The notes below the pieces were generated by a model. That model did no database searches. It saw only the letters and a program-made list of their open reading frames with translations, and was not told the DNA's origin. From Micropruina sp. (GTDB lineage Bacteria; Actinomycetota; Actinomycetes; Propionibacteriales; Propionibacteriaceae), in NCBI GenBank assembly GCA_016711205.1, contig JADJTM010000001.1:682001-746000 (forward strand): DNA of 64,000 bases, in the 5' to 3' direction. Positions 7,919 through 16,527 of the stretch are shown in pieces. Within the stretch, counting starts at the first letter, position 1, and the number at the start of each line of letters is the position of its first letter. A program made the translations under genes and the position numbers.

Positions 7919-8935
7919 ATGTTTCCTGCCACGAACCTTCGCCTCGCCGTGCTCGCCCTGCTGTCGGTGTTCGCTCTCGCGGCCTGCAGCAGCTCGGCCG
8001 GCACGCCCGCTCCGTCAGCCACCTCCAGCACCGGCTCCGCCGCCGCCGGCTGGAGCTACACCGACGACACCGGCGCCACCATCACGCTGCCCGCCAAGCC
8101 CGAGCGGGTGGTCGCCTTCGCCGACCAGGCGCTGTCGCTGATCAGCTACGGCGTCCAGCCGGTCGGCGTCTTCGGCCGGACGGACCTGGCTACCGACCCC
8201 CGGTTCGCCGGCATCGACCTCGCCAACGTCAAGATCTTGGGCAACGCGTACGGTGAGATCGACCTCGAAGCATTGGCCGAGTTGGCGCCCGACCTGATCA
8301 TCACTGCCGTCTACCCGAGCGACCGCAAGGGCACGCTGGATCCGAAGAGCCCCTTCTACGGCATGAAAGACCTGGAGCAGCAGCAGAAGATCGAGGCGAT
8401 CGCCAAGGTGGCTGCGGTCAAGGTCGGCGGCCAGGGCCTGACGTTGATCGAGAGCAACGCCAAGCTGGCCGTTGCGCTGGGCGCCGACCAGGCCAAGGTG
8501 GACGCCGACAAGGCCTCCTTCGACGCCGCGGCAGCCACGCTGAGCGCCACCGCGAAGGGGAGCGACATCGAGGTGACGCAGCTGTACGCCGACGCCGATG
8601 GCCTCTACCTCGTCAAGCCCGAGGATGAGCCACAGACCCAGCTGTACAAGAGCCTCGGCGTCAAGCTCACCGAACTGAACCCCGACGGGGACTACTACTG
8701 GGACATCTACAGCTGGGAGAACGCCGGCAAGGCGATGAGCGGTGACGTGATCATGATCTCGCCGGAGGGGTTCCAGATCGCCGACCTGAAGAAGCAGCCG
8801 ACCTTCGCCAAGGCACCGGCGCTGGTCGCGGGCCAGGTGTACCCCAACCCCTACACGGCCATGGACTACTCGGCCCAGGCCAAGGCGATGGACATCCTGA
8901 CCGGCTACCTGACCACCGCCAAGAAGGTCGCCTGA
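7919..8935 (+). CDS. Iron-siderophore ABC transporter substrate-binding lipoprotein
   Basis: 338 residues. The N-terminus is a lipoprotein signal with a hydrophobic stretch and the lipobox LAAC (Cys near residue 23), followed by a Ser/Ala/Gly/Thr linker. The mature part has the type III (helix-backbone) binding fold: KPERVVAFADQALSLISYGVQPVGVFGR is the first strand/turn region of FepB/FhuD-like proteins, and LAELAPDLIIT is the matching lobe-1 motif. It captures a ferric siderophore or other metal complex outside the membrane and delivers it to the two permeases. The start lies one base after the ATPase stop, and no ribosome binding site is visible, consistent with leaderless initiation just downstream of the iron box. 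Confidence 0.92.
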   Translation: MFPATNLRLAVLALLSVFALAACSSSAGTPAPSATSSTGSAAAGWSYTDDTGATITLPAKPERVVAFADQALSLISYGVQPVGVFGRTDLATDPRFAGIDLANVKILGNAYGEIDLEALAELAPDLIITAVYPSDRKGTLDPKSPFYGMKDLEQQQKIEAIAKVAAVKVGGQGLTLIESNAKLAVALGADQAKVDADKASFDAAAATLSATAKGSDIEVTQLYADADGLYLVKPEDEPQTQLYKSLGVKLTELNPDGDYYWDIYSWENAGKAMSGDVIMISPEGFQIADLKKQPTFAKAPALVAGQVYPNPYTAMDYSAQAKAMDILTGYLTTAKKVA

Positions 8936-8946
8936 GGGGCGCCCAT

Positions 8947-9081
8947 CGTCATCGCGGCGAATGCCGGGATCTGCGCGCGCCGCTGGTTGAGCCCCGTTTC
9001 CGTCATCCCCGCGAATGCCGGGATCTGCGCGCGCCGCTGGTTGAGCCAGGTTTCCGTCATTCCGGCGCATGCCGGGATCTA
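8947..9081. repeat. REP-like repeats in a 54-bp tandem
   Basis: Three units begin at 8947, 9001 and 9055. Each starts CGTCAT and contains the palindromic core GCGAATGCCGGGATCTG or a variant, followed by a CGCGCGCCGCTGGTTGAGCC spacer. The third is shortened. They belong to the dispersed REP-like family seen elsewhere in the window. Confidence 0.85.
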
Positions 9082-9156
9082 GTTGGTCGAGTTGGTCGAG
9101 ACCTGGGTTTCCTGCGCAGTGGGGTGCACCCCGCCCCCGCCCCCCGAACAGCCAGA

Positions 9157-9192
9157 GTGAGTCTGGGCACCGTCTGAGGTGCCCAAACTCAC
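9157..9192. other. 15-bp stem-loop
   Basis: GTGAGTCTGGGCACC and GGTGCCCAAACTCAC are inverted with one mismatch around a 6-nt loop. It lies in the 525-bp spacer between the iron transporter and dhaK. There is no T-tract on either side. It may be a terminator of the iron operon or a processed structure. Confidence 0.45.
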
Positions 9193-9259
9193 GGCCTCTT
9201 GATGGGCCATCTGCGGGGTCGTCATTTCCCGACAGCTCACACACACGCTGTGGGTTTGT

Positions 9260-9278
9260 GATTTTCACTGTGAAAATC
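9260..9278. promoter_or_regulatory. Palindrome upstream of dhaK, possible operator
   Basis: GATTTTCACTGTGAAAATC has perfect 8-bp arms around a 3-bp centre and stands out as AT-rich in a GC-rich spacer. It is about 185 bp before dhaK. Its form suits a dimeric repressor site, but the binding protein is unknown. A TATACT-like hexamer (GATACT) lies at about 9312-9317, downstream of it. Confidence 0.4.
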
Positions 9279-9461
9279 CCCGGCTTTCTCTCGTGCCGCG
9301 CGGCCAGCGTGCGATACTGACCGGGTGGCACCGCGCGTCCGACATGGGCGTCGATCACCCGGTGCCGCACCCAGGTCAGGGCCCGACGACGCGACCCGAA
9401 CACCCGTGGCACGCCGCCGGCACAGGGCGCAAGCGCGCGGCTACAACGGAGAGGACCAACG

Positions 9462-10454
9462 ATGAAGCGACTGCTCAACGACGGCTACGACGCGGTTGAG
9501 GAACTGCTCGACGGCTACGTGAAAGCCCACGGCGACGTGGTCAAGCTCGCCGACAACGAACGGGTCGTGGTGCGTACCACGCTGAGTGCTGAGCCCAAGG
9601 TGGGCATCATCTTCGGTGGCGGCAGCGGCCATGAACCGCTGTTCCTCGGCTACGTCGGCGAAGGCGTGGCCGACGCCGCAGTGATCGGCAACGTGAACAC
9701 CTCGCCCGACCCGATGGCCTGCTACGACGCGGTCACCGCCGTCGACCAGGGCAAGGGCTGCCTGTTCCTCTACGGCAACTACCAGGGCGACGTGCTGAAC
9801 TTCGACATGGGCGCCGAGATGGCCGCCGATGACGACATCCGGGTCGAGACCGTGCTGATCACCGACGACGTGTACTCGGCCAAGGACAAGGCCGATCGCC
9901 GTGGCGTGGCCGGCGACGTCATCGTGCTGATGGCCGCCTGCGCGGTCGCCAACACCGGCGCCGACCTCGACACCGTGAAGGCCGCGGCTGAGAAGGCCAA
10001 CGATCACACCTACTCGATGGGCGTCGCACTGTCGTCGTCGACCCTTCCGGTCACCGGCAGGCCGATCTTCGACATCGGCCCGGACGACATGGAGGTCGGC
10101 ATGGGCATTCACGGCGAGCCGGGCATCGAGCGCAAGAAGCTCGAACCGGCCGACGCCGTGATGGACGAGATCCTGAGCATCGTGCTGCCCGAGATGCAAC
10201 TGGCCTCGGGTGACGAGGTCGCGGTGATGATCAACGGCCTCGGCGGACTGCCTCTGATGGACCAGTACATCTGCTACCGCCGCGTGCACGACGTGCTCAC
10301 CGAGAAGGGCGTGAGCATCGGCAAGTCCATGGTCGGCAACTACGCCACCTCGATGGACATGATCGGCATGGGCGTCACGCTGGTCAAGCTGGACGACGAG
10401 CTCAAGGGCTGGCTGGACGCACCGTTCGATGCTCCCTACCTGAAGCAGGACTGA
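9462..10454 (+). CDS. dhaK: Dihydroxyacetone kinase, DhaK subunit
   Basis: 330 residues. DhaK binds the substrate through a covalent hemiaminal with a His; the expected residue is His217 in GMGIHGEPGIER. The substrate-site motif GGGSGHEP is at 52-59, and the fold continues through GNYQGDVLNFDM near 105-116. A GGAGAGGA ribosome binding site precedes the ATG. Together with DhaL it phosphorylates dihydroxyacetone, or possibly another short ketose, giving the triose phosphate. The gene for the phosphoryl donor DhaM is not adjacent. DhaL follows five bases after the stop codon. Confidence 0.93.
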   Translation: MKRLLNDGYDAVEELLDGYVKAHGDVVKLADNERVVVRTTLSAEPKVGIIFGGGSGHEPLFLGYVGEGVADAAVIGNVNTSPDPMACYDAVTAVDQGKGCLFLYGNYQGDVLNFDMGAEMAADDDIRVETVLITDDVYSAKDKADRRGVAGDVIVLMAACAVANTGADLDTVKAAAEKANDHTYSMGVALSSSTLPVTGRPIFDIGPDDMEVGMGIHGEPGIERKKLEPADAVMDEILSIVLPEMQLASGDEVAVMINGLGGLPLMDQYICYRRVHDVLTEKGVSIGKSMVGNYATSMDMIGMGVTLVKLDDELKGWLDAPFDAPYLKQD

Positions 10455-10458
10455 CCCG

Positions 10459-11100
10459 GTGGCGAGCCTGGATCGCGACTTCTTCGTCGCCAGCTTCCGG
10501 CGCATGGCGGTCGCGGCCGAAGTGAATCGTGATGAGTGGACGAGGCTGGATGGCCAGATCGGCGACGGCGACCACGGCATCAACATGAGCATCGGCTTCC
10601 GCGAAGTGGTCAAGCAGCTCGACGCGCTGCCTGATGACACCGACATCGCCGGCACGTTCAAGCTGGTCGGCATGACCCTGTTGCGCAGGGTCGGCGGCGC
10701 GTCCGGACCGCTGTACGGCAGCTTCTTCATGAAGGCCGGCGCCGAGGTGGCGGGCCAGAGCGAGGTGAGCGTGGACGATCTGCCGCGCATGTTGCGGGCC
10801 GGGGTCGCATCGATCCAGGCGCGGGGCAAGGCAGAACTGGGCGACAAGACGATGCTCGACAGCTATCTGCCCGGCCTCGACGTACTGGAGGCGGCCGATC
10901 TGAGCGACGCGGTGGCCGCCTTCTCGTCCTTCGTCGAGCGCATGCAGCAGGGGTCGGACGACACCATTCCGCTGCAGGCCAAGAAGGGCCGGGCGATGCG
11001 GTTGGGGCCGCGCTCGATCGGTCATCGCGATCCGGGTTCGCAATCGGCCTGGCAGCTGATGGAGTGTTTCCTGGAGGGACTCAAGGGCATTCAGAGCTGA
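10459..11100 (+). CDS. dhaL: Dihydroxyacetone kinase, DhaL (ADP-binding) subunit
   Basis: 213 residues, GTG start. The nucleotide/Mg site motif IGDGDHG (about 32-38) carries the Asp residues that hold two Mg ions and ADP. SGPLYGSFF near 86-94 and KAELGDKTMLD near 130-140 are also family landmarks. In PTS-type Dha kinases ADP stays bound to DhaL and is rephosphorylated by DhaM; in other systems DhaL uses ATP from solution. The window does not show which holds here. The gene is co-transcribed with dhaK. A repeat-rich spacer follows. Confidence 0.93.
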   Translation: MASLDRDFFVASFRRMAVAAEVNRDEWTRLDGQIGDGDHGINMSIGFREVVKQLDALPDDTDIAGTFKLVGMTLLRRVGGASGPLYGSFFMKAGAEVAGQSEVSVDDLPRMLRAGVASIQARGKAELGDKTMLDSYLPGLDVLEAADLSDAVAAFSSFVERMQQGSDDTIPLQAKKGRAMRLGPRSIGHRDPGSQSAWQLMECFLEGLKGIQS

Positions 11101-11106
11101 CGGGCG

Positions 11107-11406
11107 GAGATCCCGGCGTTCGCCGGGATGACGGTAAGTAGCCCGTCAAACCGGGGCCTCTCACTCGTCATCCCGAAGCCCCTGACCCGTCATCCCGAAG
11201 CCCCTGACCCGTCATCCCGAAGCCCCTGACCCGTCATCCCGAAGCCCCTGACCCGTCATCCCGAAGCCCCTGACCCGTCATCCCGAAGCCCCTGACCCGT
11301 CATCCCGAAGCCCTGACCCGTCATCCCGGCGAACGCCGGGATCTCAGCGCTCGCTGGTCACTCCGGCGAGGGTTCACACCCGTCATCCCGGCGAACGCCG
11401 GGATCT
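11107..11406. repeat. REP-like cluster: one inverted and two direct copies
   Basis: An inverted copy (GAGATCCCGGCG...GGGATGACG) lies at 11107-11133. Direct copies (CGTCATCCCGGCG...GGGATCTC) lie at 11319-11345 and 11380-11406. Between them is a 22-bp tandem array. The last copy supplies part of the stop codon of the lipoprotein gene on the minus strand. Confidence 0.88.
11166..11318. repeat. 22-bp tandem array, seven units
   Basis: The unit CGTCATCCCGAAGCCCCTGA plus CC starts at 11166, 11188, 11210, 11232, 11254, 11276 and 11298; the last unit lacks one C. The first ten bases equal the left half of the REP-like repeat, so the array looks like an amplified half-element. There is no variable spacer, so it is not CRISPR. 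Confidence 0.92.
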
Positions 11407-12083
11407 CACACGCTCGCGCTCAGCCGCCACTGGGCGGAGTCGCCCTGGCTGTTCATGTAACGCACGCCCGACAGGACTGAGCCGGCCGGCACGTCGAAGA
11501 CCACCCAGCCCTTCGCGCACTGGCCCGGCTTGTACAGCCGTCCGCTGGCGTTGGGAAAGACCGGCGCGGGCTCGTTCGGGCCCCGCACTGCGCTGGGCGG
11601 GTATTCCTCGCTGTCGGGACCGAGCAGCACCCAGCTGTCCCAGGTCAGCTCGATGCCCTGCGCCGCCGCGACGTTGCAGCTCTTCACCATCACCAGCACC
11701 TGGTTGCCGCGGTGCCCGGCCACCTTGGCCCGCTTGCTGTCGAGCACAGTGACCGTGACCTCGCCGTTGAGGTCGAGCACCTCACCCGGCGCTCTGAACG
11801 AGCCGGCCGATCCGGTCTCGGTCGCCGTCGGTGAGGCGGTACCGCTGATCGATCCGGACGGGGAGGCGCTCGGGTCGTAGCTCGAGCTGACGGACGGCGC
11901 CGGCGTGCCGCTGATGTTCTCGGAGGGGGTCGGCGACGGCGACTCACTCGCGGTAGCAGCCGGAGTGGGATCCGGAGAGGCGGACGTGGCGGTGGGTGCC
12001 GGCTGTCCGAGGGTGCAGGCGCCCAGCATCAAGAGCAGGGGCAGCACCAACAACACCGGCAGCAGGGACAGCGGACGCTTCAT
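11406..12083 (-). CDS. Putative secreted lipoprotein
   Basis: 225 residues. The signal peptide has a Leu-rich core and a lipobox LGAC (Cys near 23), so the mature protein should be lipid-anchored outside the membrane. A long Pro/Ser/Thr/Ala linker (about 25-95) follows. The C-terminal domain of about 125 residues has alternating beta-strand patterns, one Cys in KSCNVAAAQG and one in PGQCAKGWVVFDVP. The GWVVFDVPxGS stretch resembles telokin/DUF4352-like immunoglobulin-type domains of actinobacterial lipoproteins. Function unknown. The stop codon lies within a REP-like repeat. Confidence 0.8.
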   Translation of the reverse strand: MKRPLSLLPVLLVLPLLLMLGACTLGQPAPTATSASPDPTPAATASESPSPTPSENISGTPAPSVSSSYDPSASPSGSISGTASPTATETGSAGSFRAPGEVLDLNGEVTVTVLDSKRAKVAGHRGNQVLVMVKSCNVAAAQGIELTWDSWVLLGPDSEEYPPSAVRGPNEPAPVFPNASGRLYKPGQCAKGWVVFDVPAGSVLSGVRYMNSQGDSAQWRLSASV

Positions 12084-12098
12084 GGGCAGACCCTACGG

Positions 12099-13064
12099 CT
12101 AGCACTGCGCACGCGGTACCCCACCACCGGGTGACGTCAGCAGCGGAGCGTCCACGACCGCACAGGGCGCCGGCGATGGTGCGACCGGTGCCGGTGAGGC
12201 GGTGGACCGCCGGGCGCCGATCAACACTCCGGCGACCACGATCAGTGCGCCCGCCAACTCCAGTCCGGTGGGCCTCTCGCCCAGCACCAGGGCGGCCGTC
12301 GCCAGCCCCACGACGGGCACGAGCAGCGAGAAGGGGGCCACCACCCCGGCCGGGTGCCGGGCGAGCAGCCACGTCCAGATGCCCGAACCGACCGCCGTCC
12401 CGATCACGCAGGTGTAGGCCAGCCCGGCCCAGGCCGGCAGCGCGGCGGCACTGAACGAGGTGGCCAGCGCCGCGCCGATCTGCTGCGGGCCCTCCACCAG
12501 CAGCGACAGCGCGAGCATGGGCACGGGCACCACGACCGACATCCACAGGGTCAGGTGCAGTGCGTTGTCAGGTTCGGCCCGGCGACTCGCCAGGTTGCCG
12601 AACGCCCAGCCCAGACCGCCGGCGAGCACCAGCACGAACGGCCAGAAATCGGCGGCCTGTGCACGCGAGGCACCCACCAGCAGCATGCCGGTGATGGCGA
12701 TCGCGATGCCGACCCATTGGCCCGCGCGCACCCGCTCGCGCAGCAGCACCGCTCCGAGCGCGAGCGTGAAGGGGGCGGACGACTGCAACACCAGCGACGC
12801 CAGGCCGGTCGGCATGCCGGCCGCCATGCCCCAGTACAAGAACGAGAACTGGGCGACGCCGAAGCCGAGCCCGTACCCGATCAGCCAGCGCAGCCGCACG
12901 CGCGGACGGGGCACGAACAACACCGTCGGCACGGCGATCAGCGCGAACCGCAGAGCCACCAGCAAGAACGGCGGAAACTGTGCCAGGGAGGCGTGGATGG
13001 CCAGAAAGTTGAGGCCCCAGAGCACGGCGACCAGTGCGGCGAGCAGTCGATGGCGAATGGGCAC
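12099..13064 (-). CDS. EamA/DMT-family permease
   Basis: 321 residues with about ten hydrophobic helices in two EamA repeats. Family features are VLWGLNFLAIHASLAQFPPFLLVALRF at the start and RERVRAGQWVGIAIAITGM at the end of repeat 1. The second repeat ends VLGERPTGLELAGALIVVAGVLIG. It is likely an exporter of amino acids or metabolites in the cytoplasmic membrane. The start is taken at GTG 13064, just before helix 1. The frame is open far upstream on this strand only because it runs antisense to the LysR gene. The divergent LysR gene 72 bp away is its probable regulator. Confidence 0.9.
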   Translation of the reverse strand: MPIRHRLLAALVAVLWGLNFLAIHASLAQFPPFLLVALRFALIAVPTVLFVPRPRVRLRWLIGYGLGFGVAQFSFLYWGMAAGMPTGLASLVLQSSAPFTLALGAVLLRERVRAGQWVGIAIAITGMLLVGASRAQAADFWPFVLVLAGGLGWAFGNLASRRAEPDNALHLTLWMSVVVPVPMLALSLLVEGPQQIGAALATSFSAAALPAWAGLAYTCVIGTAVGSGIWTWLLARHPAGVVAPFSLLVPVVGLATAALVLGERPTGLELAGALIVVAGVLIGARRSTASPAPVAPSPAPCAVVDAPLLTSPGGGVPRAQC

Positions 13065-13136
13065 GAGCTCAAGCCTGGTGCACTCAAAGCTGAAGGACAA
13101 GCGCAACGTGCTGTAGTCAAGCTTTAGGCTGGCTTC

Positions 13137-14036
13137 ATGGACCTGCGTCATCTGGAGCTGCTGCGCGAGCTGGCCGACCGCGGCACTGTCACGGCGGTGG
13201 CCGAGGCCATGTTTCGCTCGCCCTCGGCGGTCAGCCAGCAACTGCAGACGGCCGAGCGGGCGTTCGGCGTGGCGCTGGTCGAGCCGGACGGACGGCGGCT
13301 GCGGCTCACCCCGGCGGGGCGGTTGCTGGCGGCCGGCGCGGTGGACGTGGCCACCACCCTGGCCCGGCTGCAGCACCAACTGGACGCCCTGCAGCGCGAA
13401 CCGAGCGGCGCGGTCAGCATCGCCGCCCTGCCGAGCGCCGCGGAGTTCCTGGTGCCGGCGGTGCTGCGCCGGTTCGCGGGCACCGCTATCACCCTGACGC
13501 TGAGCGACGAGGACGTGCCCGAGGCGGACTTCGGCCGCCGCACCGCCGACCACGACCTGGTCATCGGGCACACCCTGGCCGCCACCCCGGCGGGGGCGGA
13601 ACGGTTGCGGGTCCACGCCTTGGCTCATGAGCCGCTCGACGTGGCGGTGCCGGCCGGGCACCGGCTGGCCGGACGAGCCCACGTCCGGGCGTCCGATCTG
13701 GTGGGGGAGCGGTGGATCGGGGTGCCGGTCGGCTATCCGTTCGACACGGTGCGCATCGCGATCGAGAACCGCGGCGGCCAACCGCTGCGGGTGGTGCAGC
13801 GGGTGCGTGACAACCGGGTGGTCGAGGCGCTGGTCGCCGGCGGTGAGGGGTGCGCGCTGTTGCCGCGATTCACCACTCGCGGACGTCCCGGTTTGGTCAC
13901 CCTGCCGCTGGCGGACGTCCGCTCCGTGCGCACGATCGTCGCGTTGGGACGTCCGGACCGCCTGGAGCGCGCGGCCGTCCGGCTGGTGCTGGACGCCCTG
14001 GTTGAGGTCGGCGCCGCACTCGGCCCGGGCAGCTGA
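13137..14036 (+). CDS. LysR-family transcriptional regulator
   Basis: 299 residues. The N-terminal winged helix-turn-helix covers about 1-60 (HLELLRELADRGTVTAVAEAMFRSPSAVSQQL), with the linker helix to about 90. The effector-binding domain follows, with a periplasmic-binding-like fold. It is divergent from the EamA permease, a common pairing in which the regulator responds to the exported compound. The 72-bp spacer holds the related half-sites CTCAAGC and GTCAAGC, which may be its operator; this is inference from position only. Confidence 0.9.
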   Translation: MDLRHLELLRELADRGTVTAVAEAMFRSPSAVSQQLQTAERAFGVALVEPDGRRLRLTPAGRLLAAGAVDVATTLARLQHQLDALQREPSGAVSIAALPSAAEFLVPAVLRRFAGTAITLTLSDEDVPEADFGRRTADHDLVIGHTLAATPAGAERLRVHALAHEPLDVAVPAGHRLAGRAHVRASDLVGERWIGVPVGYPFDTVRIAIENRGGQPLRVVQRVRDNRVVEALVAGGEGCALLPRFTTRGRPGLVTLPLADVRSVRTIVALGRPDRLERAAVRLVLDALVEVGAALGPGS

Positions 14037-14079
14037 CCCGCAGCCCGATTCCGGGCTCAACCGGGGGCTCGGCCCGCGC

Positions 14080-14547
14080 TCAGCCCAGGGCGGCCTTCAC
14101 CAGCGCTGCAGCCGTTTTGCCGTCGCCGCGGCCGGCGATCCGGGGCGTCACGCCCTTCATCACCTGACCCATCTGGCGCATCGTCGGTTTCTCACCCAGC
14201 GCTGCGGTCACCGCCGCCACCTCTTCGGTCACGATCGCGGCGATCTCGGCCTCGCTGAGCTGTTGGGGCAGGTACTCGGCCAGGATCGCGGCCTCGGCCA
14301 GCTCTTTCTCGGCCAGCTCCGGACGGTTGCCGGCCGTGTAGGCCTCGGCGGAGTCCTTGCGCTTGGACACCTCCTTGGCCAGCACCGCCTGCTCCTCGGT
14401 GTCGCTGAGTTCGCGTGCGACCTTGCCTGCGACCTCCTCGTTGGCGATGGCGGCCAGCGCCATGCGCACGGTCGACTTGCGTGCCTCGTCGTGGGCCTTC
14501 AGCGCCACCACCAGCTCGGTCTTCAGGCGGGTCTTGATCGCAGCCAT
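14080..14547 (-). CDS. GatB/YqeY domain protein
   Basis: 155 residues, the usual length of stand-alone YqeY proteins. The helical N-terminal part (KTRLKTELVVALKAHDEARKSTVRMALAAI) and the C-terminal three-helix part with RQMGQVMKGVTPRIAGRGDG are characteristic. YqeY resembles the tRNA-binding tail of the GatB amidotransferase subunit. Its role as a separate protein is not established, though tRNA binding or aminoacyl-tRNA quality control is suspected. It has its own RBS (AAAGGA) upstream. A shorter relative is encoded at 28611-28982. Confidence 0.92.
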   Translation of the reverse strand: MAAIKTRLKTELVVALKAHDEARKSTVRMALAAIANEEVAGKVARELSDTEEQAVLAKEVSKRKDSAEAYTAGNRPELAEKELAEAAILAEYLPQQLSEAEIAAIVTEEVAAVTAALGEKPTMRQMGQVMKGVTPRIAGRGDGKTAAALVKAALG

Positions 14548-14612
14548 TGATCGTGTCCTTTCGGTAACCGGCCCATTCTGTCACCAGCCGTCGCGTCCTA
14601 GACTCCTGAGCG

Positions 14613-15179
14613 ATGACTCTGCGTCTGTTCGCCGCCGTTGTTCCGCCCGCCGACCTGCTCGACACCCTCGACGTCTTCGTCGAGCCGCGCCGCCACGCCG
14701 ATGACAACCTGCGCTGGGTGCGCAGGGACAACTGGCACCTCACCCTGGCGTTCTTCGGTGACGTGCCGGACGACCGCGTCGAGCCCCTGCACCACGCCCT
14801 CGATGCGGTGACCGGTTCGCCCTTCACCCTGACCCTGGACGGCGCCGGCACCTTTCCGCACCCGTCCGCGGCCCGCGTGCTCTACCGCGCCATCAGCGCG
14901 GGCGCCGACGAACTGAGCCGACTTAGGCGCCGCGTCCGGACGGCTGCCGAACGCGTGGGAGTGCCGTCCGACAACGCTGATCACCGTCCGCACCTGACCC
15001 TGGCGCGCACCCGCCGGCCGGCGCCCCTAACCCGCTGGTTGACGATCGTGGACAGCTTTCCGGCGCAGAGCTTCACCGTCGACGGCTTCGCGCTGATCCA
15101 GTCCGACCTGCATCCCAGCGGCCCCGCCTACCGCGCCTTGCACACGGTCGCGCTGGGCGCCCGTCCGGACTTGGACTGA
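14613..15179 (+). CDS. thpR: RNA 2',3'-cyclic phosphodiesterase (2H family, ThpR)
   Basis: 188 residues with the two hallmark tetrapeptides of 2H phosphoesterases: HLTL in DNWHLTLAFFG (about 43-46) and HLTL in HRPHLTLAR (about 127-130). The two His residues form the active site that opens 2',3'-cyclic phosphates on RNA ends. The length agrees with bacterial ThpR/LigT proteins. It is cytoplasmic. It is divergent from yqeY with 65 bp between starts. Confidence 0.92.
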   Translation: MTLRLFAAVVPPADLLDTLDVFVEPRRHADDNLRWVRRDNWHLTLAFFGDVPDDRVEPLHHALDAVTGSPFTLTLDGAGTFPHPSAARVLYRAISAGADELSRLRRRVRTAAERVGVPSDNADHRPHLTLARTRRPAPLTRWLTIVDSFPAQSFTVDGFALIQSDLHPSGPAYRALHTVALGARPDLD

Positions 15180-15242
15180 GCCGGGAGCGCAGGCGCCGAA
15201 TCGCTAGGCTGGCCGGCCTGTCGACGAAGGGTGTGCCCACAG

Positions 15243-16523
15243 ATGACGTATCAGCCCGAAACCCTGGCCGTCCACGCCGGGCAGGAGGACGCCGACCCGG
15301 CGACCAATGCCCGCGCGGTGCCGATCTACCAGACCACCTCGTACGTGTTCGACGACACCCAGCACGCCGCCGACCTGTTCGCGCTGAAGGTGCCGGGCAA
15401 CATCTACACCCGCATCATGAACCCCACCCAGAACGTGTTCGAGACGCGCATGACCGCTCTCGAGGGCGGCGTCGGCGCGTTGGCGACCAGCTCGGGGGCG
15501 GCGGCGGTCACCTACGCGGTGCTCAACCTGACCTATGCCGGCGACAACATCGTCGCCCTCTCGACCCTGTACGGCGGCACCTACGCGCTCTTCGCGCACA
15601 CCCTGCCGCAGTTCGGCATCGAGGTGCGCTTTGTCGACCCCGAGAAGCCGGACGAGCTCGCGCAGCACGTCGATGAGAAGACGAAGCTGGTCTTCGGCGA
15701 GACCATCGGCAACCCGCTGGTCAACGTGGTCGACCTGGACGCCTGGTCGGCCGCCGCGCACGCGCTGGGCCTGCCGTTCATCGTCGACAACACCGTGCCG
15801 ACGCCGTACCTGTGCCGGGTGTTCGAGCACGGCGTCGACGTCGCCGTGCATGCCGCCACCAAGTACATCGGCGGCCACGGCACGTCCATAGGCGGCGTGA
15901 TCGTCGACTCCGGCAACTTCGACTGGGCCGCGCACGCCGAGCGGTTCCCCGGCCTGACCCAGCCCGACCATGCCTACCACGAGGTGGTCTGGACCGAGGC
16001 CGTCGGCAACCTGGCCTACATCATCCGGGCCCGGACCGTGCTGCTGCGCAACACCGGCGCCGCGATCGCCCCGCTGAACTCCTGGCTGTTCCTGCAGGGG
16101 CTGGAGACGCTGCACCTGCGCATGGAGCGGCACAGCAGCAACGCGCTGGCGGTGGCGCAGTACCTGCAGGCGCATCCCGCCGTGGCGTGGGTGAACTACC
16201 CGGGGCTGGCGGCGTCCCCGTGGCACGAGACGACCCAGCGCATCCTGCCGCGGGGCGCGTCCGGGCTGGTGTCGTTCGGGCTGAAGGCCGGCCGCGAGGG
16301 CGGCTCGACACTGGTGGAGTCGCTGCAGCTGTTCAGCCATCTGGCCAACATCGGCGACGCCAAGTCACTGGTCATTCACAACGCGTCCACGACGCATTCG
16401 CAGTTGACCGAGGACGAGCTGCAGGCGGCCGGGGTGGCGCCCGAGATGGTGCGGCTGAGCGTGGGCATCGAGAACGTGATCGACCTGATCGCGGACCTGG
16501 ACCAGGCGTTGGCGCAGTTCTGA
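15243..16523 (+). CDS. metY: O-acetylhomoserine sulfhydrylase (aminocarboxypropyltransferase)
   Basis: 426 residues of the Cys/Met-metabolism PLP enzyme family. The PLP-binding Lys is Lys207 in AVHAATKYIGGHG. The phosphate-binding loop is SSGAAAV near 83-89 and the stacking Tyr is in STLYGGTY near 110. It makes homocysteine directly from O-acylhomoserine and sulfide, bypassing cystathionine. The ATG at 15243 is chosen because homologues begin at this point; a GTG four codons upstream also lies in frame, and GAAGGG sits 12 bases before the ATG. metX follows after four bases, so they form an operon. Confidence 0.93.
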   Translation: MTYQPETLAVHAGQEDADPATNARAVPIYQTTSYVFDDTQHAADLFALKVPGNIYTRIMNPTQNVFETRMTALEGGVGALATSSGAAAVTYAVLNLTYAGDNIVALSTLYGGTYALFAHTLPQFGIEVRFVDPEKPDELAQHVDEKTKLVFGETIGNPLVNVVDLDAWSAAAHALGLPFIVDNTVPTPYLCRVFEHGVDVAVHAATKYIGGHGTSIGGVIVDSGNFDWAAHAERFPGLTQPDHAYHEVVWTEAVGNLAYIIRARTVLLRNTGAAIAPLNSWLFLQGLETLHLRMERHSSNALAVAQYLQAHPAVAWVNYPGLAASPWHETTQRILPRGASGLVSFGLKAGREGGSTLVESLQLFSHLANIGDAKSLVIHNASTTHSQLTEDELQAAGVAPEMVRLSVGIENVIDLIADLDQALAQF

Positions 16524-16527
16524 CCTG

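Noticed and set aside
11166..11318. CRISPR-like array
   Set aside because: Units are directly adjacent with no unique spacers, and no cas genes are near. It is a tandem array of a half REP.
12099..14060. A 653-codon frame covering the permease and the LysR region on the minus strand
   Set aside because: The part above 13064 is antisense to the LysR gene and its translation lacks any domain. Only the permease part is real.
14080..15179. Long open frames antisense to yqeY and thpR
   Set aside because: Low complexity, Arg/Gly-rich translations typical of GC-rich shadows.
15181..15242. Riboswitch in front of metY
   Set aside because: The leader is only about 60 bp and contains no SAM-type box or terminator.
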